Origin: Talpa occidentalis
Lineage: Eukaryota; Chordata; Mammalia; Eulipotyphla; Talpidae
Assembly: GCF_014898055.3 (NCBI RefSeq)
Contig: NW_023604295.1
Coordinates: 70,830,301-70,894,300 of the forward strand
Direction of reading: 5' to 3'
DNA length: 64,000 nt
The notes under the pieces were generated by a model. It did not search any database, was not told where the DNA came from, and saw only the letters and a list, made by a program, of their open reading frames with translations. A program made the translations under genes and the position numbers. This document shows positions 48,195 through 59,574 of the stretch, in pieces. Each line of letters starts with the position of its first letter. Position 1 is the first letter of the stretch.

Positions 48195-48870
48195 TGGGAG
48201 GTTTTTTTTTTTTTTCATTGAGTCAACATTGATTTACATTGTATACAATTCAGAGATATAAAATCACCAATCTGATCTTGAGATGTGTCTAACCACACTA
48301 CACCCACCACCAGGACATCTATACTTCTCCCCCATAGTCCACTGTTCACACCCCCCCAACCACCATTTTTGCTCTTCAGTACTATAATTCCAATTCTATG
48401 GTCAGACTTGAAGGGTTTGTTATTGGTTTGGTTCTGCTTGACCTTTTGTTTTGTTTTTCTGTACTCCACCTGAGGTGAACCAACCAGCATTTGTTTTTCT
48501 CTTGATGTATTTCTCTTAATGTTAGTCCTTCTACTTCTATCCATATTCTCCCAAATGGCAAAAGTTCATCTCTTTTATATAAATGAGTAGCATCCCACTG
48601 GGTATCTACACCACATCTTCTTAATCCAAGTGGATTAAGGTAAATACCTGTCCTTGGACACTTAGGTTGTTCCAATAAACTTGTCTATAGTAAATAGTGC
48701 CATAATTAATATAGGAGTGCATATATCCCCTCAAATTAGTGTTATTACAATCTTCTGGTATATAGCTAGGAGTGGATTTTCTAAAGGCTATATGATCATC
48801 TTTTATTAGTATTTTGAAAATCCTCCATACTGTTTTCCATAGGGTATGGAACTTTCAGCATTGTTCCCAG
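48195..48870 (-). mobile_element. LINE-1 3' UTR, antisense
   Basis: Begins with a T run (48201-48214), the reversed poly(A). It continues TTGATTTACATTGTATACAA, TATATCCCCTCAAATTAGTG, GTATATAGCTAGGAGTGGAT and CCTCCATACTGTTTTCCATA, all standard 3'-UTR text of artiodactyl or laurasiatherian L1 read in reverse. Confidence 0.82.
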
Positions 48871-48929
48871 GTCATATGTAAGAATCTTAGTAATTCCACT
48901 ATTATTGAATGTTAGGAATCACCATACCT

Positions 48930-49255
48930 TTAATCCATTGAGCTGCTATATCACAATGGTAGTTTATAAAAAACAGAAATTCATTTTTCACAGTTCTAGA
49001 AGCTGAGCATCAGGCATTCATATGCCAGCCTGCCTGGAAAGGACTCTCTTTGGGCTCAAGATTTTTTGTTGTGTCTGCACACAATATAAGGGAAGTCTTT
49101 CTTTCATTAGGCCACTAATCCTATTTATGGAGTTTCTACCCTTATGATCTATTCACCTCCCAAAACCCTCACCTTACATAATTCCTTTTATCTTAGGCAT
49201 TCATTAGATTTTCAATGAGCAGATGGATGGACACATTCAACCCATCCTAATCACT
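48930..49255 (-). mobile_element. Ancient MaLR-like repeat, antisense
   Basis: GAGCTGCTATATCACAATGG, GTAGTTTATAAAAAACAGAA, TTTCACAGTTCTAGAAGCTG, CATTAGGCCACTAATCC and TTCACCTCCCAAAACCCTCA follow a common mammalian repeat in reverse (GCTGCTATAACAAAATACC...CACAGTTCTGGAGGCTG). The subfamily is not assigned. Confidence 0.6.
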
Positions 49256-49308
49256 AACTCACTTCCCATCAGCAATGCATTTTTTATTGCTCCTTTCCAA
49301 TGAGTGAT

Positions 49309-49749
49309 TGTAAGGGCAGGAATGGACACGGTGCACGTTTTCAATGATCCAGCAGACTGGGTAAAGGAGGAGTCAGAGTCCTGGAGCCCTCAGTGGCTTT
49401 TTGCAGGCTTTTATTGGGGTTTACCAGGTACACAGCAGGCAAGGGTACTGGGGGGCCGGGAGGCTGGCAGGCCTCCCAGCCCCCAGCAAGTCTTCACTTT
49501 ATCTGGGCTCTCTGGCGTTCTCTGCTTCTCTCTCGGCTTCTGTTCGTTCTCGGCTTCTAGGCTTCTGCTCGTGTCCCTGTGACGCTGCCCTTAAAAGCCC
49601 AGTCTTAGCCCAGGTGAATCCCATCTACCTATGCCCACACCCTACTCCAGGTGCCCGCCATCAGGCATGCATTCAGGATCACATGGATCCATTATCAATC
49701 CTGATGGTGGGAAGGCAGAAAAGCCTGATACCTTTTACCTTACCCTACA
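49309..49749 (-). mobile_element. Solo LTR of an endogenous retrovirus (copy 1, antisense)
   Basis: A 441-bp LTR in reverse orientation. The plus strand starts TGTAAGGGCAGGAATGG and ends TTACCCTACA, giving inverted TG...CA termini. A perfect 5-bp TSD GTGAT lies at 49304-49308 and 49750-49754. On the LTR strand the order is U3, a TTTTAAG TATA-like box (about 49590-49597), an AATAAA signal (49410-49415) and U5. No PBS, gag, pol or env text follows, so this is a solo LTR left by LTR-LTR recombination. It closely matches copy 2 at 51248. The two plus-strand frames here (49304-49582, 49401-49853) are antisense and have no viral protein content that I recognise. Confidence 0.93.
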
Positions 49750-49754
49750 GTGAT

Positions 49755-51242
49755 CTAGTTCCAGAATCCTATCCTAAGATTTCTCTTTCTATAGTTACAA
49801 TTTACGGTTTCTCTCAAAGCAAACGAGCTCTGTATGCTGTTGGTTTATTTTGAAAATTGATCCGTAGGATCAGAATAAAGGCGGGGAAAGGAAGGATTGG
49901 GATCAAAATAAGGGGGTTGTAATTGTATGGGGAATATAAAAATAAAATTTAAATTAAAAAAAGAATAAGGCGCTGACCTCCCCCCCCAAAAAAAAAGTCT
50001 ATCAAAAGGTAAACTACCAATAGGCTGAGAACAACTGGCAACCTAGCCCACTGAGGAAATTTGGAGAACAATTTAGAATGTGTGTGAGGATTGTGCACTC
50101 AACTAGGATTGAAGATAAAATACAGAACACACAGTGAAACTTGAAGTTCACATAATCAACAGATTTAGGTCCCATAATATTGCATGGGATTATTTCTTTA
50201 TAGTAAAGTTTCCTTTTTATCTGTTATTAAAATTCCACTGTGGCTGGCAATTTTATTTGTAAAATCTGGAAAACTTTTTTGCAAGAAACTTAAAAAAGAT
50301 GTTTATATATCAGCCTTTCCTCTACTGGTCAATTGCTGCCCCTTATGATGTTAATTCCCTGGAATATTTCTAGCCTAGGGATGATTAAGAATGCATACTC
50401 ATTCACAGGTGCTGCATATAGACAGTTCCCAGAGCAGAAACCAAGAAGCATCTAAAATAACCGGGGCCAAGTGCAGTCAAATGACACCTGCACACAACTA
50501 AAGCAACTACCCTGTAGTTACAGTGGGGGCCAAAATCCTGTGATCTTGGGCAAACATTTCTACCACTCAGGAATTTGAAATTCAAACTCTTCATCATATG
50601 CAGCACAGTTATGTAGGCAAGATTTTCTAGCAACAGGCTATTTCCTCTCATGGCCCAGCCAGGTGGCACACTTCTGTGATATATTCCCAGACACAGAGTT
50701 TCCTAGCTCTACTAGAGGATTTACAGCCTTTCCCAATTTCCTGATTTATGAAGGGATCTCTGTTCTAACTCCCGGAGCAGATGTGGCTGCTTTCTCAAAC
50801 CCCAGCCACCTGAAAATATTGAAATCCTAGTTGGATAATTATCAGTTTTGTGAGGCTGTTGACTTCAACTCTCCTCCACTGCTTGGATATGGAGTTAACC
50901 TTTTGTTTCTTTCAATTGGGATGTTTTTTTCCTATGGATATTGATTAAATATTTTCATGTGCAGCATTTTTCTGGTAGCAACATTACTTTACATCAACTT
51001 GATGTGTTGAAATAGGAAGATACCCTTTCCATTTTCACTCAGTCTTTCATACTAACAAGAAGTCTCATGTTTATTCTTAAACTTCGTTGTGATTCAAGAC
51101 TCCACAAAAAGAGAGTGAGTTGCCAGAAACTGAATATTGGAGAAATTTTGGATAACATACCTAAATTGAGACTATTGGGTCTGGTAGCCAAATTACCCTG
51201 ATCCTGATAGATGCAGCATACTCAGTCTCAGCATTACAAAGG
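49755..51242. other. Spacer between two inverted solo LTRs
   Basis: About 1.5 kb with no recognisable retroviral coding text. The minus-strand frame at 50403-50669 has no domain that I know. The text at 49860-49990 is A/G-rich. Confidence 0.45.
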
Positions 51243-51247
51243 GGTCT

Positions 51248-51679
51248 TGTAGGGTAAAGAAAATGTCAGGCTTTACTGCCCTCCCGCCATCAGGATAAAT
51301 GATGGATCCTTGAGGTCCTGAATGCATGCCTGATGGCGGGCACCTGGAATAGGGTGTGGGAAGAGGTAGATGGGATTCACCTGAGCTAAGACTGTGCTTT
51401 TAAGGGCGGCGTCACGGGGACACGAGCAGAAGTCAAGAAGCCGAGAACGAACAGAAGCCGAGAGAGAAGCAGAGAAGGCCGGAGAGCCCAGATAGAGTAA
51501 AGACTTGCTGGGGGCTGGGAGGCCTGCCAGCCTCCTGGCCCCCCAGCACCCCTGCCTGCCATATGTCTGGTGAACCCCAATAAAAGACATGCAAAAAACC
51601 GCTGAGGACTCTGACTCCTCCTTTACCCGGTCTGCTGGATCTTAGAAAACCTGCACTGTGGTCCATTCCTGACCCTACA
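51248..51679 (+). mobile_element. Solo LTR of an endogenous retrovirus (copy 2, sense)
   Basis: A 432-bp LTR starting TGTAGGGTAAAG and ending GACCCTACA, so the termini form a near-perfect inverted repeat (TGTAGGGT / ACCCTACA). A perfect 5-bp TSD GGTCT lies at 51243-51247 and 51680-51684. Internal signals: TATA-like TTTTAAGG (about 51398-51405), then AATAAA at 51579-51584, followed by U5. Same family as copy 1, by eye roughly 90% identical or more over the aligned central part. No internal viral sequence is attached. Confidence 0.94.
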
Positions 51680-51684
51680 GGTCT

Positions 51685-53193
51685 CTACTTACAGATAAAA
51701 CCTTCTTGCCTCTTCCAAATAAAGATGTTTGTTTGTAGTTGCTGGTGATAACCATTCCACCCAAAAGTGCCAGAAAACAAGAAGTGGTCAGCACTAGTGA
51801 AGTAGTCAGCATAATATATCTGCCTTTATTAAGGAAAGATGAATTTCCCTGAAATATCCTTTTCTTGTTCCAGCCCCTTTCTGATTTTAAAAGCCTCTCA
51901 TTTTGTTCAACTCTTTGCAGTGCCTTTCTTATTCCTACATGGGATGCTGTCTGATGAATCATTTAAGAAAATCAAGATTGTTGGAGTAAAGAGAAAACTC
52001 TGAATGCATGAACGACATCCTGAATGATCTCTACCCCATGGTGTTTTTATGAACCACACCCAAATCTCCATGCTGAAGAGATCTCAAGCACAACTCTCAG
52101 CATGCTGTGAATCTGACTTCCAGAATGGTGAGTGAGTGGGAATTAGAGTGGAGTTAAGCAGCCATACTTGACTTATTGCTGAACACATGTGGGCTCTCGT
52201 TCTCTTATTTTTTCTGGCTTTCAACTTACACCCTAGTGTCTCAGTTTAGATTTTGTTACTTGTGGGGCTTGTTGACCAATTAATCTCATTCTCTGTTTCT
52301 GTCACTTCTGATTTCCCTTGTAAATAAACCTTTTTAAAATATTTTTCTCAGTATGCCTGTTTTTGTCTTAAATGCACAGTGAGGACTCACATGCAAGTCA
52401 CCCTATTTGTCCCTGGTATTCCCCTATAATAATTCTGATATATAAATTTGTTTTGGATTAATTTTGGTTCTTTAAACAGTTTATAAAAGGATGTGCAACA
52501 CTGTGAGTCCCTTCACTACAAGTTGGCAGAACAGCAGCATGAGTTTTGCTATTTGCAACACTCCTATTTTTGCTCATGTCCTCTATTCCTTTCAGCTTCC
52601 ACTCATTTTGTTAGGGTGTCTACATATGGGATTATTATCATCACATTTTTATCTCATTATTCTACATGTAAAATCAATAAATTATGAGCCTGATTGTGGA
52701 TTATGGAGATGGCTGGTAAATAAGTCTGTACAATAACTGAATTTATAGTACTCTACAGACAGCTTTTTTCAAGTGACAGAAAAGGGTATTCTGGGTTAGT
52801 TGGAAGAATCTAGTTTGTACATATGCTTTTTTAAAATTACATGAAGAAATTCTGTCTTCAGCTGCAACATGTAAAGTCAGAACTTGGAAGTCATTACTTC
52901 TGTCACAAAAACAAGAAAGAAAACTGACAAACTATAAATTTACTATTTTTCTTGTTTGTTTTTTTTTTTTCCAAACTGCCAAATCATCAACCCAACATCT
53001 GTGAGTAGAATCACAACATAAATATTCTTACCTGTATTAGAAGCTGCTAGAACAACTTAAATTGTGGAAACACTTAAATGCAAAATTTGAGAAAACACTG
53101 GAGGAAGCTGATTGTGGACTAGCATGAGAATGAGAAAACCTCAGAGCCTTCAGTCTTATGGGGAGCCTGTACATACTTATGAATATTATCTCT
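51685..53193. other. Non-coding stretch with an unexplained short frame
   Basis: The minus-strand frame at 51675-51962 predicts 95 residues with one hydrophobic stretch (LVLTTSCFLALLGGMVI, about residues 55-71) flanked by charged parts. No family was recognised and the frame begins inside the LTR flank, so I do not call a gene. 52120-52420 has LTR-like texture with an AATAAA at about 52325. Confidence 0.35.
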
Positions 53194-53208
53194 AAGAACC
53201 TCACCAGG

Positions 53209-53490
53209 GGGGTCCTGGTAGCCTAGGTGTTAAGTCTCAGTGCTACCACTCAGGCCCATTGAGAAGGCCTCAGTTTGATCCCAGACAAGGGAGCTATTCC
53301 ACCTGGCTCAGCAAACCTCCCTGTCTCACCTGCTGTTCCCTTTAGCAATGTATTTCAGTAGAGCTGCCTGTTCTGCTCCTCACTCTGGCTCTGGTGAACC
53401 TCCTGTCCTCCCAACACACACACCTCTGGCATGCACCCCAGTTCTATGCAAAAATAAATACATGTAATCTTAAAAAAAACAAACAAAAAA
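53209..53490 (+). mobile_element. tRNA-Glu-derived SINE, type B, old
   Basis: Diverged copy: head GGGTCCTGGTAGCCTAGGTG, body with TTTAGCAATGTATTTCAGTAG, tail AAAAATAAATACATGTAATCTT. Degraded 15-bp TSD AAGAACCTCACCAGG (53194-53208) against AAGAATCTTGTCAGG (53491-53505), with four transition differences. The head carries an extra segment near 53240-53265 relative to other copies. Confidence 0.85.
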
Positions 53491-53505
53491 AAGAATCTTG
53501 TCAGG

Positions 53506-53888
53506 TTCTCATGGTGAAAAGTCAAGAAAAATATTTGCCTGTTCATGGCTAGTGAGTATATACCCAGAACATTCTCCATAAAAAAAGCCCTACTTTATAG
53601 GGGGAAAGACTATGTCATTAACTCATTCATATAGATAAGAGTGGAGTTCTGAGAACAAAGGTAACAGGAACAACGCATAATAACTATACTCTGGTAGATA
53701 AAGTTGTTTGCCGCAGGGGTGATAATTCTGATACCGAAATGCTTGCTTTCTGGAATTATAGACTCAAGTGAGTGGATGACAAATTGTGGGAGCCAGGTTT
53801 TTCAGTATTAAAGAAGGAATTTACAGATAAGTAAAGGTCATAGGTTTGAATGACCCTTGTGATAAGGGATTAGTGCTGGAGCATCAAT
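53506..53888. other. AT-rich non-coding stretch
   Basis: I see no gene or nameable repeat. Confidence 0.4.
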
Positions 53889-53900
53889 AAGAATTTGTTT

Positions 53901-54166
53901 AGTGCCTCCCCAGTGGCATGGCGGTTGAGCACTGGGCTGCAAAGCTGCCCGCAGCCTCTGCAGCACCAGTGTGATCCCCAGCCGCCAGAGAGGGTCTCAC
54001 ATGGTGCGCAGAGCTCTCCTGCGTGCCCGCTACTCCCCTCAGCAGTGTATTTCGTGGGTGCCTGTTCTGTTTCTCGTTCTGACTCTGGTGAATTCTCTCA
54101 CCCTGACGCACTTCTGACTGTACCCAGTGCTTGTATAAATAAATAAATAAATCTTAAAAAAAATAA
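53901..54166 (+). mobile_element. tRNA-Glu-derived SINE, type A
   Basis: Full-length type A copy: head CTCCCCAGTGGCATGGCGG, body, tail GTATAAATAAATAAATAAATC. TSD AAGAATTTGTTT at 53889-53900 against AAGAATTTATGTTT at about 54167-54180. Confidence 0.92.
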
Positions 54167-54180
54167 AAGAATTTATGTTT

Positions 54181-54925
54181 AATTTTATATTGATAGTAAT
54201 GTTTACATATAAAATTAAATGTAGGTATGTGAACATACGTTAACATGCACACATGTATTTCCTTTTTCTGTAAAGTGAGAGGTCATTATATATATATAAT
54301 ATATATATATATACCTCTCTCCAATAGCAATGACCATACTTAGTATACAAATCCTGGTCTTTTGACATCATTTTCCAATACAGATTTCCCCTGTTAACTT
54401 GAAGTTGAACATTCCTATATGATATGATTTTGGGGACAGGGAACACTGGTAACATTATGTGGAAAAATTTTTGAGCATTGCCAGACTCAAAAACCACCTA
54501 CTAAATCATACTAATTAGAATCAGTGTGCTTTCAGATAGTGAAAGAAACCTGTAAGAGAAACTAAGCTCTGGAAAACCAACTGATTCTAGGACTGATGCA
54601 AGAAATATACTAGATGAGCTTGGAGCATCTTATAGACCAGACAATAAAGAAGTACTAAAAAAAAAAAAAATCAACTGTTCCCTTGCGCACAAATGAGAAT
54701 ATGTCAAAAGATCCAGATCAAAGAGCTCAAGATGATGCAAACTTTAATAAATTGTACAATGATTTAGTAATGGAATATAAGCTGTGTGATAGCAGCATAA
54801 ATACCTATGAGCTTATATCATACAGAGAAACAAATTAATAAATGTGGGATAAGATACAAATCTCCCATATAGAACAAGTCCAAATAATTTGTATACATTA
54901 TACACATAATATATACATAGTTTAC
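54181..54925. other. AT-rich non-coding stretch
   Basis: It includes a TA-rich run at 54283-54314. No gene was recognised. Confidence 0.4.
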
Positions 54926-55030
54926 ATAAAATATATATATTATATAATGTATATTATATAGTATACACATGAATTATATATATAAATTATATACATCTAT
55001 GTATATGTTTGTGTGTGTATATATATTTTT
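54926..55030. repeat. TA-rich low-complexity tract
   Basis: Impure alternating A/T with interspersed TATACA and GTGT units. Locally self-complementary. Confidence 0.75.
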
Positions 55031-55229
55031 TCTTTCTTCTCTCAGGAAGGAGCATATTTCCCCATTTCTTCAGCAGGGGCTAACAGTTAATTTCTTCCAA
55101 AGAGCATAGTATGAAAAAGTGTGGGAGGACTTTATATTAGAGAACCTGGCCAAAACTATCTCAGCAAGACAATCAAGTTCAACATGGGTCATCTAAATAA
55201 TTTTGATACTATTGCCCTTGATAGCATGA

Positions 55230-55700
55230 CAAGAAACAACATTTCACCCCTCTGACATTTGTTGTAACAACTCACAACTTTAGTCCTACCCTGAGAAAAG
55301 ACATCATACAAATTCAAATATGGAACATCCTAAAAAATACCAACCAGTACTTCTCCATAATGTCAAGGGCATAAAAACAAGGAAAGCTTGAGAAACTCTT
55401 CCCGTCAAGAGGAGCCTTAAGGAGACATGATTAAACTAAACAAATATAATGTGGTATCTTGGATGGGATTCTAAAACAGAAAAGGGATATTAGGCAAAAA
55501 TGAAGATAATTGAAATTATTAGTTTTAAAAATCATGTGTTAATACTGGTCTCATTAATTGTAATAAAACACCATATTAATGTAAGATATTGATAATGAGG
55601 CAAATTAGTGTTATCATGTGAAATTTATTATCTTCCCATTTTCCTGTAAATCTAAAACAGCATTTTTAAAAGTCTACTAACAAATACAAAGATGTTCTTT
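55230..55700 (+). mobile_element. Ancient LINE-1 3' end-like remnant
   Basis: ATATGGAACATCCTAAAAAA, CATAATGTCAAGGGCATAAA, CTTAAGGAGACATGATTAAA, ATCTTGGATGGGATTCTAAA and the end CCTGTAAATCTAAAACAGCA follow an old L1M-type 3' UTR that I recall (TGTCAAGGTCATGAAAGACA...GGATCCTGGATTGGATCC...TGTAAATCTAAAACTG). Family assignment is from memory. Confidence 0.55.
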
Positions 55701-56894
55701 TGGTTAAGAGTATCACACAATACTTCAGAGATTGAATTAACACTAAGAATGAACTTCACTTAGTTTACTAGAATGTTAAAATGGAAAAACTGTATATTTC
55801 TATGTACACATACATATGTATACATATATGTGTGTGCATGGGTATAAGTGTCTGTACATGTGACTAATTTATAGTCTGCACAGTATGGTAAAGTGTTCAC
55901 TAATTAGTTGTTGCAGTATTTACTGAGATATATTGAAAGGAAAAGGAAAGATAACAGAAGGACACTTAACTTCAATTTCTTGGGATTTGGGGTTATCAAG
56001 ATATCAAAGCTAAGACTTGACCACAGTCTCAGTAGAAATTCCTCACACAGACAAACATGGAAACAGAAAATTCAGAAGAGAGATAAGATAGAACTGAGGC
56101 CATCTGGGCAAAAGAAATCGTGAGCCAGTAGGATTAGTTGCCCTAAGTCCTGTTTGAACAGGTGGACTAAATCATGGGCTGGTTAGCCCTGTCCAAATAA
56201 ATTGATCGATCACACTAACCATGAGGCACCATGCTGGACAAAATGCATCCATCTTGACTAAGGATTATTTCACAATTTCCTGGAGAGAGAAGACTGAGAA
56301 CCCACATGCCCAGTTGGAACATAACCCATCCTCACATGACAGAGTATAGCCCAACTTAACAAGTTAAGACACTGCCTTCCCTTTTGGACTTTCTCTGCTT
56401 TCCCTCTTGGACCCACCCTTGAAATGTCTCCTCTTCCAGGCTAAATTCTCTTCCCATGCATTTGTTGCCTCATGCAGAAGTCACTACTAAAACCTTGCTT
56501 GGTTCACCCACACCAGTGTTCTCTGGAGAATTTTTCCCCTAGAGGTCAAAGGACCTACTTTTTTGAGTCAGGACTTGTAATATAACTATAAAAAGATGGG
56601 GAAGTTGTAAGAGTTTTAGTTTGATGGGAGAAAGTTGATGGTTTTTCTGTTTGATTACTGTCTTTGAATTAAGAATACAAATCATAGGCCAAGAATCAAT
56701 AAAGATAGCATAGGGCAGAAGTTTTACAAAGTGAAAAATGATTTAATAAGTTAGCAGTGCTGTCAAGGGACTGGAGAAGATTATTAGGTAGAATGAAAGG
56801 TGAAGAGGGAATAAATGAGTTAAGGAAGTCAAGGGAATGGAATTTTATTCAGAGTGGAATGGATAATATGATTCTGACTTAGGTTCCAATGTGT
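55701..56894. other. Non-coding stretch, part LTR-like
   Basis: No gene. 56120-56600 is less AT-rich and has U5-like text (AAACCTTGCTTGGTTCACCC at about 56490), which suggests an old LTR, but I could not define termini or a TSD. Confidence 0.35.
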
Positions 56895-57545
56895 GGGACT
56901 TTTTCCCTCCACACCAAGCAATCTCAGACACAAAATGGATGTCCTACAATTCAACTCAATCCTGTCATCTACATAGTGTATTTCAGCTACAGGACATAAT
57001 GTGACATTCCACAGGTTAAGTACTCAAATAATGTTGTCACCTATGCTTCAGAATGGATCACTGGTTAACGATTGGAGTTTCCAACACACCCCTGTTAGAG
57101 GAGCTCACAGAACTCAGAAAAACATGATATTACTAGATTACTCGTATATTGTTAAATACAGCAGAGAGAAGAAGAAATGCATATGGCAAAGTATGTAGAA
57201 GGTTCTCAGTGTCCATGCCCTCTTCAAGCTTGCTACGCATGTGTTCACCAACCCAGAAGCTCCCCAAATGGGATCCTTTTGGATTATTATGGAGGCTTCA
57301 TTGCATAGACATGGTTGATTAAGTCAGTGTGCATTGCTTATTCATTGATCATTGAACTCAACCTCTAATCCCTCTCATCTCCCTTGAGGTAGGAAGCAGA
57401 GCTAAGTGGGACTAAAATTGCTACACTCCTGTAGCAATTTGGTTGAGTTCCACTATCAATCAGTCGCCATCCTTAGGCATTTTTAAAATATCACCTCATT
57501 AACATAAAAAGTATCTTTTTTTACAAAAAGAAACAGAGGTTTGGG
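56895..57545 (-). mobile_element. Ancient interspersed repeat, LTR-like, antisense
   Basis: CACCAAGCAATCTCAGACAC, GTGTTCACCAACCCAGAAGC, TATGGAGGCTTCATTGCATA, GACATGGTTGATTAAGTCAG and ATCACCTCATTAACATAAAA match in order a common old mammalian repeat read in reverse. Its TGTGTTCACCAACCTGGAAG and GGCTTCATTACATAGGCATG landmarks are familiar, but I am not sure of the name. Confidence 0.55.
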
Positions 57546-58376
57546 GAGTTCTATGCTAGAAAAGGGGACCAAGTCAAATATACATTATTTATTATAAATC
57601 ACAATATAACAAATTAGCTTATTATTTCAGAGTTGTAATACCTTAATGGAAATGATAAAATCCTAGGTTGTAGAAAAAGAAGAATATGGTTGAAATGCAT
57701 TTCTCAATAAAATTTCTGCATACATAGATACCCATGATTGTGAGTTATCCAAGGGAAAGCAATGCCACCCAGATGATAGGTAATAAGATAGTTATCGCAT
57801 GTCTAAAACTGAAAGGGAGTGACTAGGAGGTTAGGAGGAGAAGGAGGGTACAGGGTAGTATAGCTGGAAAGCAGATTCAGAAAAGTAGGGACTTTACAGA
57901 AGGATGGTGGAATAATGCATGTGGAAGAGAAAACCAGAGAAGTAATGAAATAGTCTCCCTACTGAAAATAAAAGAATTTAGGAGTTGTGGGGATCAATTA
58001 ACTGCCACTTTAGTAACTGTCTTTTTAGCAAAAATTGATTTCATGGGAAGGACTCTGAAGGCTGGGGTGAAGCTGCTTTTGAAAAAGACATTAATTTGTA
58101 AACTTCTCTCTGTAAGGACATCTCCCTGACTGCATAAAGAAGAACTAACCTTCTTTCCTTTCAATGGAAAAGGCAAAACTTATATCTGCAGGCCTTTGAT
58201 TACTCTACCCTCCTTTGTAACTCCCCTGCCTGAACTTACCCATTTCTCTCCAGAAATTTCCCTTATCTTACTTATGCTATTTAAAATCACATCTGAAGCC
58301 TTATCGTAAGTGAACCAGTTTTAGTGCATCTGTATGATGCATAAAGGAGGTATTCATGTGAATATTAAACTTCTAT
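57546..58376. other. Non-coding stretch
   Basis: No gene or nameable repeat. 57740-57960 is purine-rich. Confidence 0.4.
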
Positions 58377-58390
58377 CTCACTTTTTTTTT

Positions 58391-58661
58391 AAGATTTATT
58401 TTTATTTATTTATACAAGCACTGGGTACAATCAGAAGCACGGAGGGTGAGAGAATTTACCAGAGCCAGAGGGGAGAGCAGAGCAGGCAGACTGACGAAAT
58501 AGGCTGCTGAGGGGAGCCACGGACGGCAGGAGAGGTCTGCGCACCATGTGGGACCCTCCTCCGGCGGTGGCCGGGGAGCAGCCGGAGATCGAACCGGCAC
58601 TGCAGAGGCTGCGGGCAGCCTCGCAACCCAGCGCTCAACCGCTGCGCCACCGGGGAGGCCC
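58391..58661 (-). mobile_element. tRNA-Glu-derived SINE, type A
   Basis: Reverse-strand full-length type A copy with many CpGs (CCGGCGGTGGCCGGGG) and head ending GCGCCACCGGGGAGGCC. TSD CTCACTTTTTTTTT at 58377-58390 and from 58662. Only 171 bp separate it from the facing SINE at 58833. Confidence 0.93.
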
Positions 58662-58832
58662 CTCACTTTTTTTTTTATCATCAATCTGTTTGATGTTTGT
58701 GTAATAATTTGCCAATCAAAAAATTAGAAGAACCACAAAGGGGTACAGAATGATTTTCTTTGTGCCCTAACAATTAACATCCTTTATCACTACACAGAAA
58801 GTGATGGGTCCCCATAAAAACATGGGAGAAGG

Positions 58833-59098
58833 GAACTCCTTGGCGGCGCAGGGGTTAAAGTCTCAGCACGATGAAAGTATCGGGAGTCACTGGGGCATGG
58901 GTTTGATCCCAGGCCAGGGAGCTAACACACTGGCAAGCAGATCTTTCCTGTTTCCACCGCTGCTCCCCTCAGCAGTGTATTTCAGTAGGTCTGCCTGGTC
59001 TGCTCCCCACTCTGGATCTGGTGAATCCATTCATCCCTACACCTCTGGCCTGCACCCCAGTTCTTGTATGCATAAATAAATAAATCTTTTAAAAAAAC
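58833..59098 (+). mobile_element. tRNA-Glu-derived SINE, type B variant
   Basis: Full-length copy with a divergent head start GGAACTCCTTGGCGGCGCAG in place of GGGCCTCCCTGG, then body and tail GCATAAATAAATAAATCTTTT. Perfect 13-bp TSD ACATGGGAGAAGG at 58820-58832 and 59099-59111. Confidence 0.93.
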
Positions 59099-59111
59099 AC
59101 ATGGGAGAAGG

Positions 59112-59530
59112 TGAAAATACAACGTGTATATTCTTGCATAGTTTTGTTTGTGGGTAAGGAAGACTCGCCCTTCTCTCTCTCTCTCTTCCTCTCATTGTGG
59201 TTTACCTGAGCAAGAAACAGGAGCACACACCTTGCCTTAACCATCAACCTAGCAGTTTACCTAGCCTCAGGGCTCTGGTGATGGGTGACTTAATACATAA
59301 TGAGGTATTGTCTTCCTTCTGAAGATGCCAATAACATCAGTGCCTTGCAAACACCTGAAGGGCATATTTTACTGATAACAAAGAAGAAAGCAACTGTTCT
59401 AGGAAGTCATTGCCAATTCTCTGACTGCCCCTACATTGCCAGTGCCTCCCTAAAACTAAGAATGAAGAAAAGCCATATTCTTCATATGCTTGAATTCCTT
59501 TTTTTCTTATATAATCTTTCACCTCTAGTC
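59112..59530. other. Non-coding stretch
   Basis: Short CT run at 59172-59186. No gene recognised. Confidence 0.4.
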
Positions 59531-59542
59531 CCTTAACGAGAG

Positions 59543-59543
59543 G

Positions 59544-59574
<31 letters not shown>

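Noticed and set aside
49401..49853. 150-codon plus-strand frame, with a similar minus-strand frame at 51273-51590
   Set aside because: The two proteins resemble each other only because both read the same strand of the two homologous LTRs (antisense to the LTR). No known viral domain is present.
49304..51684. A provirus with inverted LTRs
   Set aside because: Each LTR has its own distinct 5-bp TSD and the 1.5-kb interior has no recognisable retroviral content.
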